64,000 bases of DNA from Mactra quadrangularis (taxonomy: Eukaryota > Mollusca > Bivalvia > Venerida > Mactridae): the NCBI GenBank assembly GCA_025267735.1, contig CM046297.1, positions 23,772,011-23,836,010 of the forward strand. Reading direction: 5' to 3'. The number at the start of each line of letters is the position of its first letter. The first letter of the stretch is position 1. The position numbers and the translations under genes were made by a program. Under the pieces are notes generated by a model, which was given only the letters and a program-made list of their open reading frames with translations, was not told the origin of the DNA and made no database searches. Shown piece after piece: positions 36,168-47,869 of this stretch.

Positions 36168-36541
36168 TAATATGATGACGACATTGTATTTACAAATGGC
36201 CGACACGCGCTGTATTTAATTGACAATTAGTGTTAGAAAAATGAATAGTTACGACACAAAACTTGGACATTTACTAAATTAATGTTGCAAATGACTTTAT
36301 TAACAATAAAAAGGATATGATGTGATATAGACATAGTGGACACCGTGTAAATATAGCATAAGACAGGCTTATACTTGTACACAGATTTTGCAAGGTAAGA
36401 GTGCCGGGCACTGCAATACCAAGGGAAGTAACTACGAAACTGCTAAGCGTCACGTAGGCAGTATTGATTTATCCCCCTTGATCACTTGTTTAAATCAAAG
36501 CACTCACAATACATATACAGATTCTATGATCTCCTCATCAG

Positions 36542-36643
36542 GTATGAAGATTGGAAGTTCTACTGGATTTATAAGATCTATGGTTGATGTTTTACTAGAA
36601 GATGCTAAAAAACAAGGATTTGTGCCCGATGTTACTGTTGCAG
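36542..36643 (+). CDS. phnX: Phosphonoacetaldehyde hydrolase, coding exon 4, copy 1 (residues 129-163)
   Basis: Starts after CTCCTCATCAG in phase 1 and ends GTTGCAG|GTACGT in phase 1. It encodes HAD motif II, MKIGSSTGFIRSMVDVLLED, with the motif II Ser/Thr in GSSTG. The 102-nt exon is identical in all four copies in the window. The frame is also open upstream into the intron back to 36337, which makes the exon look longer than it is; the family alignment and the acceptor place the boundary here. Confidence 0.92.
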
Positions 36644-37059
36644 GTACGTTTGTTTTTTTACTTAAACAAGCTTTGTTCAAATGCGATATTGTCTTTCATG
36701 GCAGATCAAAGACGGGCCACAAAACGCCTGGACTACTCTATGTTTACAAGGGCGTTTAAAAATTTTGGAAAAAAAACATTTTTGTTGAAAATGGAGCGGG
36801 AATGAAATTTTTGTTCATAATAAAGTTAAAATCCTTAGGAAATGTTTTCTAGGTCCAACCCACGGATTGGTCATGCTTCTCAGCTAACTAAGTCTATCGT
36901 TTCTCTATGATTCTCAATAATCATAGCAAAGTTAGAAAGTATTACTACAGCGTGAAAGAAAGATAACGCTTTCTGTTGAGCCACCTCATTGTTTTTACTC
37001 AGTATTTTTTTGAACTAAAATGAACTTTCATGTATATAACCTATTATAATATTTTAAAG

Positions 37060-37418
37060 GCGACGAAGTAGTTCACGGTGCTCGACCAAAACCATTCATG
37101 GTTTATCGTAACCTTGACCTTCTAGATGTTCATCCAATCCAAGCAGTGGTCAAGGTCGATGACACAGTTTCCGGTGTTGGTGAGGCATTAGAGGCGGGAT
37201 GTTGGGGAGTGGGCGTGGCTCGATATAGCAACTACATGGATATTGATAGCTTCGAACATGAGAAAAAATTAAGTGATGCAGAAATTCAACGGAGATTAGC
37301 TATATCTAGAGATTTATTGGTCAAGACAGGTGCACATTACGTCATTGATTCTATTGCGGAGTTACCGGAAGTATGTGCTGACATCAATTCGAGGCTAGCA
37401 CGTGGAGAAAGTCCATGA
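37060..37418 (+). CDS. phnX: Phosphonoacetaldehyde hydrolase, terminal coding exon 5, copy 1 (residues 163-281)
   Basis: Opens after TATTTTAAAG in phase 1 and runs to TGA at 37416-37418. It encodes HAD motif III (GARPKPFMVYRN, Arg171) and motif IV (VVKVDDTVSGVGEALEAG, Asp196/Asp197), then the C-terminal helices ending ARGESP. The DDT-x-x-G form of motif IV resembles proteobacterial PhnX more than the GDT-x-S-D of Bacillus. Copy 1 has Phe175 and Pro281, shared with copy 4; copies 2 and 3 have Leu and Ser. Polyadenylation signals follow at 37789 and 37855. Confidence 0.93.
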
Positions 37419-37854
37419 TAGGTTACAAATATTATTTAGGTATATGTGGATTGAATTATGCTAGGTAGACTACTAAATGGCTGCAATTGAATGTAAAATT
37501 AGGAAAAAAGTTAGAAACAATGAATGACAAACAGTAAGTTCATGGACGTACAAATGTGTTTTTAAACGTAATCAGGATTGAAATGTCAAGTGTAAAATTT
37601 AGAATTGCATTGATAAAGTGAAAGGGTCAGCAAAATTAAGCACTTATGTACAATTGCTCAACAAAATTACAACTTTTTATAGTAATCAGTGTTTTAACTG
37701 GTTCCAGATAATGTCAGTAGATTTTTTAAAAATGGTGATGCATTTAGTCTTTACAATTACCGTGGTATTTCCATATTGTAAATTAATTAATAAAGTTTCA
37801 ATCTATTTTGGTGTTACTATCACATTCTTCATGTTCATTTAATTTTCATTTCTC

Positions 37855-37860
37855 AATAAA
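37855..37860 (+). terminator. Polyadenylation signal AATAAA, copy 1
   Basis: AATAAA 437 nt after the stop, with a GT-rich stretch (GTCTCGGTCTTGTTTTT) downstream; a second AATAAA lies at 37789-37794. Both are repeated in units 2-4 (for example 48306, 54029 and 59753). Confidence 0.65.
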
Positions 37861-37918
37861 GTATCTAATATAACTATGTAAGCAATGTCTCGGTCTTGTT
37901 TTTAACATGAATATTACT

Positions 37919-38150
37919 CAGGGTGGCATTAGAATCCCACCCGGGGAGGTTATACCCTTCCATGAAAATTTGACAATTATGTTAATATTCCTCCATTAAT
38001 AAGGTATATGGAAAAGTTTCCGGCCTTGTAGAAGGGTAGATGAGTACTGGTTATAGATAAGAGTCCAGGAAACCTAGGTTAGGTGTGCTAGACGCCGTTA
38101 TATGACCTATACAATATGTTGCTACGGCGTTAAACCCAATAGAAAAAAAA
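37919..38150 (+). mobile_element. SINE family A, head-truncated, present in every unit
   Basis: Plus-strand body from the end of the tRNA head (CCCACCCGGGGAGGTTATAC) to the tail (ACGGCGTTAAACCCAATAG plus an A run). Same place in units 2-4 (from about 48369, 54092 and 59816). Its presence in all units means it was inserted before the amplification. Confidence 0.7.
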
Positions 38151-38455
38151 CTCAGGGTGGCAATAATTCGTGACCAATCTTTTACAGCGTGTTACAGTGA
38201 CATGTCGCTGTCCTTTTTGAATAGGACTTAGATACAAGTATAGGGCTAAATATTTTGTTTGTATTGTATAAAGATATTATATTCAGCCTAGTCTGGTAAG
38301 AAATATAACATTTACATGGTCAATTTAAATCTGAAGGCACACCTTTGCAGGATCTGTACTAAACATTTTCACCAAATCAAAAATGCTTAGTCCGATCTAA
38401 AAAAGGAAAAATCGTGTACATAATATTATGCATAATATAATGGAAAAGATATCGA

Positions 38456-38575
38456 ACGTTTGGAAGGGTTGATTAGTCTTGGTTATAGACAAGGTCCAGG
38501 AAACCTAGGTAAGGTGAGCTTGCCTCAGTAAAATGACAATAATGTTTGTCGACACGGCGTTAAACCCACTGGCAC
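38456..38575 (+). mobile_element. SINE family A 3' fragment next to a hAT-like end, in every unit
   Basis: GGTCCAGGAAACCTAGGTAA ... ACACGGCGTTAAACCCACT is directly followed by GGCACCAGAGTCC, the terminus of the hAT-like MITE at 11541-11768, and then by the poly-C repeat (GGGGGGGTCCGGACCCCC near 38704). Confidence 0.55.
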
Positions 38576-41395
38576 CAGAGTCCTCACACTCGTTAAATAC
38601 GCACACATATAATAATAAGTACACATTTACATAGATCCCATGCTACTCAAAAATGACTTACAGTCAAGAAATACACTAATGGACAGGTACATTTTCCCAA
38701 TTCTAGGGGGGGTCCGGACCCCCCCCCTGACCCCCTTTGGATCCGCCTTTGTGGACCCTACGTTTTAAGCAACTCTTGTAAAAATTGGACTGATATGAAA
38801 ATCACTAATTTGAGAATGGTGATTTTATTATCAGTAAATATAATTTGTATTATAATTGTTATTTTAAGAAGGGTTTTACTAACAATTAAATCTCCGTTTT
38901 GCCATTATATGCTCCTTTTCGCCTAAAAGTCTCCATTTCGTATCTTATCCATGCCAGTTTTAAATGACGTAAATAGGCACATGGATTTCGTGCATAATTA
39001 CTTGTGTAATCCGTGTGGTTCAGACGACCAAAATATTTAGAATTTACCTTTTAGAGAGCAACTTCTATGAAATAGGATAACTTGAAAGTTAAAGTTGCAA
39101 TGATGAAGGATAAAATTCTAGAATTTATTCAATGTCGATTCTGGGTATTACGAAGTGTTTGGATATTTCAGGTAAGAGGTTTAATTAACAATTGAGAGCC
39201 GTCAATGGACAGCGCGCTCTACTATTAGGAGTGGTCTTGTAAACGGAATCAATTATGAAATTCAATTGAGATGAAAAATTTAACAAGAATATTTTCATTG
39301 ACTGCAGCTTTTTTATTTTTTGCAGATCTTCTTATAAAAAATTTTCAATATAAAAGACTCACAATTTAAAATAGTAAAAATTCAAGCTAGAGTGATGCAA
39401 CTTTAAAATTGACTTCCGATGGTAATACCGTAGTCATGTGTGAATATTCAAATCAATCCCATCAGTAGTTGCCAAGATAAAATGTTGCATTAGAACTTAA
39501 CTTAGAATGTATGTTTGTATGTAAGGGCCATAATTTAGTATAAATTATTGTTAGTTTTATGAATTATAGTATTTGATATCTAATGGTAAATTTTATCCTA
39601 CATGATAGAAGTTTCAAATGAAACCCTTTAGAAGTTGCTATGATAAAATGTTGCGCAAAAAATCTTAATCAATAAACAGTATTCGATTATAGTGATTGTT
39701 TCAAGAAAAAATCAATGTGTGTACAATAGCATCATTGTTATTAGTATACACTGCTCATGTAGACCCAAAAGGTATTAGTTATCCAAAGTAATTGGTTATA
39801 TAGATTTTTATACATAAAAATCAATATAAGGTTTCTCTTTTGCAAGAGCCATTTTGACAAAAAATGACATAAAAACAAAACATTAATAAAAAGGTCTTAC
39901 AACACAGAAAATTAAGTTTAATAGTAAAAAACACAGATGTACAAAACAAATATTTGAGCTCTGTGTCGAAAAATTCCAAGTACGAGAAATGATACGTAGC
40001 AAAAATACCGACGCACATAGAATTCAACAGAAACTAATTTACGAAAGTTTTTAGGTCGAAGAGTCCAGGGGGCGAAAACAAAAATAGTTCCGTTTTAAAA
40101 AGTACCGAAATGCGTGGCTTTTATCATCGATTTATTCATTCGAACGCTCTTGGTTTTATCAAAACGAACTTTTTTGCCGGCGATATTGTCCGAACTTTTC
40201 GATTGAGCATAAAAAACCTATACCATCAAGGCGGTGAACGTTCTCCAGTGTATCAAAACAAGAAAAATGGCCGCCATACCAAAAAAGGTAGGTTTTTCTT
40301 TAATATCTTCTTTAAATGACTTCCTCTGATAAAAATGTATCTACCAGAACACGCTATTCACTTTCTGGAACACATCGATATGTGATTTATTGTATAAAGT
40401 CAAATAGTTTTGAAGTTATGCGGAACCTAGGATTCGAATCGACGATATTCTCCCAACTTTTCAGAAGATAGACTGGAGATTTTTCTATAAGTTTTCAATT
40501 TTCTCCTAAAATACAAGTCTTTATATGATTATTATTTAGCAGTAGTTGTATTTTTGTATACAAAATATGTCTTATTGCTGCCAGCATCTATCAGAATGTT
40601 TTGAGCACAAAACTTAATTTTATTTCAAAATGATAGACTGGAGTTACAAAAAAAGATGGATACACTGGAGACCCAATTTTGTACAACATCTGAATATTAT
40701 GTTTTCTTGTTTCAGTATCCGTAGGAAGATGTTTTGGAAGACTTATTTGGTCATTTGTAATTAAAATACAAAAGGAAATTGTGAAAAGTAAGATTGTTTT
40801 ACATGAGTTATAGTTTTACACAAACTACAATGCATATATAAGCTATTGTGCTGGTCAATCCAGCGTCTATTAAAGCATAGGTATGAGTGTGTGTGCGTCT
40901 AATGTTTACAATTTAACATACGGCGTACAAAAAAAACGTGTTTTGTTAACATTATAAATGAGACCATTCATTTCAGGGTCAGGCAGTATTGAAAATGAAA
41001 TTTGTGTAATTCATTATAACAAAATTAGCATGCTTGATAAACCACCACCACTTGGTAAATCATGCTTGTTATTCATGCTGGTAGAACGCTTTCCATTACA
41101 CCAACAACTAAGACACAAGAAAAATATATCACAATTGTTTATTTTAAAGTCATCCTGAGCATCCCTCGTCGTGGGTTAGTCCATTGTATTGTTATTATAA
41201 ACAGTGTTTTTTTTGTTCGAACTATAAAGGGTCTAGTTAAAATAACAAGCCTACAGTTACACGGTGGATGATTACACACTATCTCAATATTACGAGTGTT
41301 AGACAAAGAGCACAAAGTCACCGTGAAATTGTTGAGAAAAAAGTTGACAGTTGAGAAAAAATTTTTTTATACAACTGTTCACTGTTTTTTTTTCA

Positions 41396-41448
41396 CTGGG
41401 TTTAACGACGTGTCAACACAATTTTAGGTCATTTTACGGCGTCCAGCG
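41396..41448 (-). mobile_element. SINE family A 3' fragment inside the transposon
   Basis: GGGTTTAACGACGTGTCAAC and GGCGTCCAGCG match the complement of the family A tail. It is broken where the nested element starts. Confidence 0.55.
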
Positions 41449-42897
41449 CACCCCAGTTACACATATGGTCGGACTTAAATCGGTCCTCAATCGGTTTATA
41501 ATTTCTCTAATCGGATCGGATGTTATCGGTAACTGCATTTTAGACTCTGCGAGTAACCGGGTATCGGCGATGGAGATCTGTGATAGATCGGTTGTTCGTT
41601 TTTTCCATGTTTAGAACGGAACCGACGAACACCGATTTAGCACCGACATATCCGATTAGCGGCCGATTTATCACTTATCACAAGTATAGGGGAAAGATGA
41701 GTCTCATAGGTGAAAACTTACTGTCTTTTCCTATCGGTGATTCATATTTGTACAACGGTAGCTTATAAGAGGCATATCGGGGATATCAGTCATAGACAGC
41801 TTGTTAATCGTTTGTAATTTTCTACGATCGAGAATTTTAATCAATTTAAACATCCCAATCGTTTTTTCCCCAATGAAACTCGTCTTTTCCCTATAAAATG
41901 TGTTAGAAATATATCGACCGCTAATCGGAGACGTCGGTACTAAATCGGTGTTCTTCGGTTTCTCGATTAACAGGGAAAAACAAAAATCGATCTTCCACCG
42001 GTTACTATGTGTAACTGGGCCCTTAGGGTCCGATTACACATGGGGATCGGGGAAAGATCGGTTTTTCATTTTTCCAGTAAAAAACGGAACCAAAGAACAC
42101 GGATCCATCAACGACGTTTCCTACTTACCGCCGATTTATCACTTATCACATGCTATTGGGAAAAGATGAGTTTCATCGGTGAAAACTAACCCTCATTTCC
42201 TATCGGTGATTCATATTTGTACTGGTAGCTTATCAGAGGCATATCGGTGAAATCGATCATAGACAGCTTGCCAATCGGTAATTCGTTTGAAATTTTCAAC
42301 GATCCTGAATTTTAGAATTCTAATTTTAAAACATCCCGTTTTTTTTCGCCGACCAAACTCATCTTTTCTCAAAAGCATGTGATGAGTGATATGTCGGCCA
42401 CTAATTGGAGATGTCAATGCTTAATCGTTGTTCGTCGGTTCCGCTATTAACGGGAAAAAACAACAAACGATTTTACGGCCCGATTACACATTTCGATCGG
42501 GGATAGATCGGTTGTTCGGTTTTTCCAGAGAGAATGGAACCGACGAACGCCGATCTATCAAAGTTCTACGTCTCTGATTAGCCACAGAATAATCACTGAC
42601 CACAAGCTTTTGGTAAAAGCGAGTTTCACGGTTAGAAACTAACTGATGGGATTTCAAAATGTTTAAAAGAAAATATCGGTGAAAATTCAAACGAATTAAC
42701 GATTGGCAAGTTGTTCATGACCGATATCACCGACATATGCCTCTGATAAGATGGAAAAAAATAAACAACCATTCTATCGGCGATACCTGGTTACACAAAA
42801 ATTCTGAAATGCAGTTACCGATGCCAACCGATTAGTTAAAAGACATATTTTACCGACCGAGGACCAATTTAAGTCCGACCTATGTGTAACCGGGGTG
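41449..42897. mobile_element. Nested foldback element with alternating repeats
   Basis: Outer ends CACCCCAGTTACACATA and TATGTGTAACCGGGGTG are inverted, continuing with TCGGACTTAAATCGGTCCTC. The interior has a ~480-bp direct repeat (41690-41800 resembles 42160-42275: TTCCTATCGGTGATTCATAT, GAGGCATATCGG). Each is flanked by inverted copies of the CCGATTAGCGG/CCGCTAATCGG block. No coding sequence and no clear target duplication. Confidence 0.7.
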
Positions 42898-45800
42898 TTA
42901 ACTAATGAAGGAAAATAACTGAACCTCGGCATTAATGGTAAATGCGTTGGAATAAAGTATCATTTATCTTTTAATAACATTTTCATTTCTTCCGACTTTT
43001 ATGGATTACCATCAACACCGTGTTTGTTTTTTGCATACCCAAGTTTCCCTATCCTTTTCTTATCTCTATTCTGTGATAAGTATATTAAACGTGTTATTTT
43101 TCTACGTTCAATTATTTATAGGATATGAGCAAGACAAGAACATCAAATAGCCGCTTCAGCTGAAAATATACTTTGAGAAAGAAAAATCGACTTAGTGCTG
43201 TTTTTGGAAGCTCGATAAGCACTCTACCTGATAATTACAAACGTAAATTTGAAAGAACTCTTATAAAGTCTTCCTACTATCACCTGCATGTAAACGACAG
43301 AAACCCCTATTTGAATCATCGCCATCGTTCAGATTTGATAAAGCAGAAAAAGCTGACAATTCGGTAACTGATCAATGTGAAGCAGGGGATGATTTGAACA
43401 ATATCAATTCTAGTACCGATTCTGTTGAAGACAATATGACAGAAGTAGAATTACTATATGTAATACTGACACGGATTTTGATACTTTTAACATGGCATTC
43501 GAAAACAATATCTATTTTCCTCCATGTCGCGCTAAAAAGAGAACATGCTTGAATTGATTCACTTTGAATTTCTTCCGTGGGAATATAAGTTAGTTCTCTA
43601 TTCAATCCATCCGTGTAAAATCTGACTTTAATTTGGTTTTCACATTTGTTACTTGTTCATAATTATAAAAAAGACAGGTTTTGTTTTTACATTTTATTCA
43701 TCTAACAAAATATTTTTAAAATAATTATTTTAAGGATTTTTTATATTACATATGTGGATTATATTTTTTTTAATTTGAGCCATAATAGTTTACACCTTGA
43801 TCTAAAAAATATTTATAACGTGGGACCTTTTGCGTGGAAAAGCCATGAACCATACTTAGTACTAAGTCTATAGACTCAATTTTCAACCTTTATCCTAAAA
43901 TCTGTCTTTAGTCTTAAAATATTGCATTACATTTGGCCTGGACATTATTATTATGTTTCTTATTATGCCATTTTTGTATGCCAATTAACCCCAATAAATA
44001 AACACTATTTTAGCGTAAATAGATTTTTTCATATATTTGAATTAGAGACCAAGTGTTTTAATCAATGTCTAGAACTTGACCTTATTATTTTGATATTGAC
44101 TGCAAATGGTTTATAGTGAAATGATTTGTGTTCAGTAAGCTGAACAATAAATACACGTAAAATATAGTACACTATAAGACTAGTTGGCCCACAATATTTG
44201 GAAGTACATTAGCTTCTCGGTGGCAATTCCACGTGATTATAATGTCAAAAATGCCACAGTGTCAAGAAGAAAATAGTAAAGAATCTGCAGCGGTTTGAGT
44301 CATATTTCCATTATACTTATTCGAGGCTAAGCAGAAAACTGTGTACTACTTGATGCACATCTCCAACGCCAGATTTATACTATCTGCAAACTTGCTGGAT
44401 AACTACTGTGCTTGTCTGAAACAAGAAACCATTATTATTATTTGTTGTACAAAATTGTGTCTCCAGTCTATCCATCATTTTTCGCATCTCCAGTCTATCA
44501 TTTTTAAATAAAAGTAAGTTTTGTGTTTAAAACTTCCTGTTAGATGCTGGCAGCTATAAGACAGATTTTGTATACAAAAATACAATTATTGCTTAAACAA
44601 TAATCATCCAAAACCCTGAATTTAAAGAGAAAATTGAAAATTAAATTAAAAACTCCAGTCTATCATAATGAATAGTTGGGAGAATTTCATCAACTCGAAT
44701 CCTAGGTTCCGCATATTTTCAAAACTATTGGACTATATACAATAAACCACGTACCGCCGTGTTCCGGAAAGTGAGTAGCGTGTTCTGGTACATAAGTTTT
44801 TATCAGAGGAAGCCATTTAAAGAAGATATTAAAGAAAAACTTACCTTTTTTTGGTTTGGCGCCATTTTTTCTTGTTTTGATACACTGGAGAACGTTCACC
44901 GCCTTGACCATACCCCAGAAAAATGTTTCGTCCCTCGTTTCGTAACTCAATTCCTGTTATAGGCCCTACCGGCATGTATATGTACGTATCTCGGAACTGT
45001 GTTTGTTTTACTTGTGTGAATTTCTATATTTGTTTGAGGCGAAAGTTTATTACTGCACTTTAATAGTTGCACAAGCATTTAATTGTGTCAGTACTTCACA
45101 TTACTTTATTGATTGATTTAAAATATGTTTAACTGTTTCACTACTACTGCATTTCATGCTATTCTATATTGCGTATGGGATAAAATATTGCACATTGAAC
45201 CGCATATTACATACATTAGATTTACTGTATATAAAATTGTATATTGAATATAAAATTGTAAATTGTATAAAAATGTATAGATCTATATGTATAAATAAAA
45301 CAATAATGTATATATAGTTAATTATTGTTATAATTTTTTATGTTATTGTATTTTTACCACTTTTTATTTGGTTTACATTCACAAAGGTATAATTTCTATA
45401 ATCTAAAGTATGTGCTTTGTAGTTGGTTAACAGCTAAATCCAGAGATTTAGTCTTTCCAGGACAGTGACTAAGTTGACTGACCGCCGTTATATGACATAT
45501 ACAATGTGTTGCTATGACGGTAAACCCAACAAAACAAAAATAAAATAAGCATCATTAAATATAAGTATATAATATACAGTCACATATAAGTAATTCGTTT
45601 TCTCCAGACTAGTTATTTTGGTGATTTATAAGCAAGGAAAATATATAAGGGAGACAATGTCAAATTAAATACGTTTGAAACTGAACTGAATTTATTTGAC
45701 TCTCTCGTCTACAAATACATGTTGTACTCGTAACATGTTAATTAGCGATATTTTTCATTGGTTAAACTGTTACATAGACACAGAGTCATACAAAAGCCAA

Positions 45801-46025
45801 GTAATCACTTCTTTTGGTATAACATTTTATGTGTTCCGTCGTTCTCATATACCACGACACTTTTTTCATTAACACGACCATCAGAACTGCTTAGTAAATT
45901 GTATGACAAATTAAGCAATAGGAACAATCTTAAAGATCGCCGAGGTTGTTCCGAATGCAAAATTAGACACAATAAATAATTCACCTCATTATTAAATTAT
46001 TTTTTAATTTAAAATTGGTCATGGC

Positions 46026-46485
46026 CAGTGGCGTAGCAAGGTCTTTTTGATGTGTACGCAAAATCCTAGGGGTCAAGGGCATGCCCCGCCCCGAATTTGT
46101 TTTTCTGTAGATCATTTCAGGAGCATTTTTGGCAACTATTCAAAATGGGTCTGTATAATTCAATCTGGACACAAATATAGGAAGACAACATTCATACAAA
46201 TTATCATTCAATTTTAACCAGCGTTTAAAGAATTATATAGACTGGATTCAAAGACAAACATCGAATTTTAAAACCGTAAATTCAACTCCCAAAAGGCATC
46301 GCAAGTCCCATTGAAATAAACTTGACATAAGGTTAGTAAAATAACGATCAAGCAGTTTTGTTTTACACACCCCTACCACCCTCAGGCGAAAGATTTTATT
46401 ACATTTTTGGCGTTTGTATTTTTACAATTTTCTGGACCAGTGTGTACGCAGCTGCGTACTCTGCGTACTGGTAGCTACGCGCCTG
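46026..46485. mobile_element. CAGTGGCGTAGC-type (hAT-like) non-autonomous element at the unit edge
   Basis: Left end CAGTGGCGTAGCAAGG and right end CTGGTAGCTACGCGCCTG are imperfect inverted repeats of the common hAT-like form. Equivalent copies: 51749-52208, 57472-57932 and 63243-63703. No 8-bp duplication is found (GTCATGGC on the left, TTCAATAA on the right); instead the right end is exactly where the next tandem unit begins. Confidence 0.65.
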
Positions 46486-46992
46486 TTCAATAAGTAAAAT
46501 ACATGCATTTAAACAATTCAAATAGTAACGCCATTGTAATTATAAAATACCCTGTAGCGCGCCCCCGATAATAGAGAGTGCAGGTAAGAATTAGACCGCG
46601 AGCGTGACGTCATAATATGATGACGACATTGTATTTACAAATGGCCGACACGCGCTGTATTTAATTGACAATTAGTGTTAGAAAAATGAATAGTTACGAC
46701 ACAAAACTTGGACATTTACTAAATTAATGTTGCAAATGACTTTATTAACAATAAAAAGGATATGATGTGATATAGACATAGTGGACATCGTGTAAATATA
46801 GCATAAGACAGGCTTATACTTAACTAAGTACACAGTTTTTGCAAGGTAAGAGTGCCGGGCACTACAATACCAAGGGAAGTAACTACGAAACTGCTAAGCG
46901 TCAGGTAGGCAGTATTGATTTATCCCCCTTGATCACTTGTTTAAATCAAAGCACTCACAATACATATACAGATTCTATGATCTCCTCATCAG

Positions 46993-47094
46993 GTATGAAG
47001 ATTGGAAGTTCTACTGGATTTATAAGATCTATGGTTGATGTTTTACTAGAAGATGCTAAAAAACAAGGATTTGTGCCCGATGTTACTGTTGCAG
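46993..47094 (+). CDS. phnX: Phosphonatase motif II exon, copy 2
   Basis: Identical in sequence to the copy at 36542-36643, with the same acceptor (CTCATCAG) and donor (GTACGT), phase 1 to phase 1. It could be spliced from the single-copy exon ending at 32768, about 14.2 kb upstream. On its own it lacks the nucleophile and Schiff-base lysine, so an isolated product would not be an active phosphonatase. Confidence 0.75.
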
Positions 47095-47510
47095 GTACGT
47101 TTGTTTTTTTACTTAAACAAGCTTTGTTCAAATGCGATATTGTCTTTCATGGCAGATCAAAGACGGGCCACAAAACGCCTGGACTACTCTATGTTTACAA
47201 GGGCGTTTAAAAATTTTGAAAAAAAAAACATTTTTGTTGAAAATGGAACGGGAATGAAATTTTTGTTCATAATAAAGTTAAAATCCTTAGGAAATGTTTT
47301 CTAGGTCCAACACACGGATTGGTCATGCTTCTCAGGTAACTAAGTCTATCGTTTCTCTATGATTCTCAATAATCATAGCAAAGTTAGAAAGTATTACTAC
47401 AGCGTGAAAGAAAGATAACGCTTTCTGTTGAGCCACCTCATTGTTTTTACTCAGTATTTTTTGAACTAAAATGAACTTTCATGTATATAACCTATTATAA
47501 TATTTTAAAG

Positions 47511-47869
47511 GCGACGAAGTAGTTCACGGTGCTCGACCAAAACCATTGATGGTTTATCGTAACCTTGACCTTCTAGATGTTCATCCAATCCAAGCAGTGG
47601 TCAAGGTCGATGACACAGTTTCCGGTGTTGGTGAGGCATTAGAGGCGGGATGTTGGGGAGTGGGCGTGGCTCGATATAGCAACTACATGGATATTGACAG
47701 CTTCGAACATGAGAAAAAATTAAGTGATGCAGAAATTCAACGGAGATTAGCTATATCTAGAGATTTATTGGTCAAGACAGGTGCACATTACGTCATTGAT
47801 TCTATTGCGGAGTTACCGGAAGTATGTGCTGACATCAATTCGAGGCTAGCACGTGGAGAAAGTTCATGA
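47511..47869 (+). CDS. phnX: Phosphonatase terminal exon, copy 2
   Basis: Intact from the TTTTAAAG acceptor to TGA, 359 nt like copy 1, encoding motifs III and IV. It differs in protein at two places: Leu for Phe175 (KPLMVYRN) and Ser for Pro281 at the last residue. Motif residues Arg171 and Asp196/197 are kept. AATAAA follows at 48306-48311. Confidence 0.78.

Larger units (their letters stand above)
40227..44906. mobile_element. 4.68-kb DNA transposon with ~480-bp terminal inverted repeats, only in unit 1
   Basis: Ends CAAGGCGGTGAACGTTCTCC and its exact complement; the arms remain recognisable for ~480 bp (to about 40700 and from about 44420). It is flanked by the 5-bp direct repeat ACCAT (40222-40226, 44907-44911). 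Units 2-4 carry the uninterrupted site with a single ACCAT, which proves insertion and its limits. Neither the ends nor the 5-bp duplication match a superfamily I can name with confidence. The interior has no recognisable transposase; an open stretch near 43173-43367 is unassigned. A second inverted-repeat element is nested at 41449-42897. Confidence 0.88.
36041..46485 (+). repeat. Tandem unit 1 of the phosphonatase 3'-exon array
   Basis: Starts TTCAATAAGTAAAATACATG and ends GTAGCTACGCGCCTG. It holds exon copies 36542-36643 and 37060-37418, SINE A pieces (37919-38150, 38456-38575, 45440-45545), a poly-C repeat near 38640-38760, and the CAGTGGCG element at 46026-46485. It is 10,445 bp because of the transposon at 40227-44906; without that and its duplication it is about 5,760 bp, matching unit 4 (5,771 bp). 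It keeps the 42-bp segment at 39421-39462 that units 2 and 3 lack. Confidence 0.92.

Noticed and set aside
36337..36541. In-frame upstream extension of the motif II exon as coding sequence
   Set aside because: The frame is open by chance in copy 1; copies 2-4 have an in-frame TAA nearer the exon, the extension has no family similarity, and a good acceptor sits at 36541.
29691..37418. Bacterial contamination as the source of the phosphonatase gene
   Set aside because: Five in-phase exons with GT-AG introns containing SINEs and DNA transposons, and AATAAA signals, show a eukaryotic gene; ancient transfer from bacteria is not excluded.
38671..38958. 94-95 codon plus-strand frame repeated in units 2-4 as a gene
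   Set aside because: It crosses the poly-C repeat, is disrupted by C-run length changes in unit 1, and is shared only because the units are near-identical.
39821..40027. 68-codon minus-strand frame kept in all units
   Set aside because: No domain, no splice context; conservation follows from recent duplication.
45758..45979. 73-codon plus-strand frame kept in all units
   Set aside because: Does not begin with ATG, no recognisable domain, preserved only by recent duplication.
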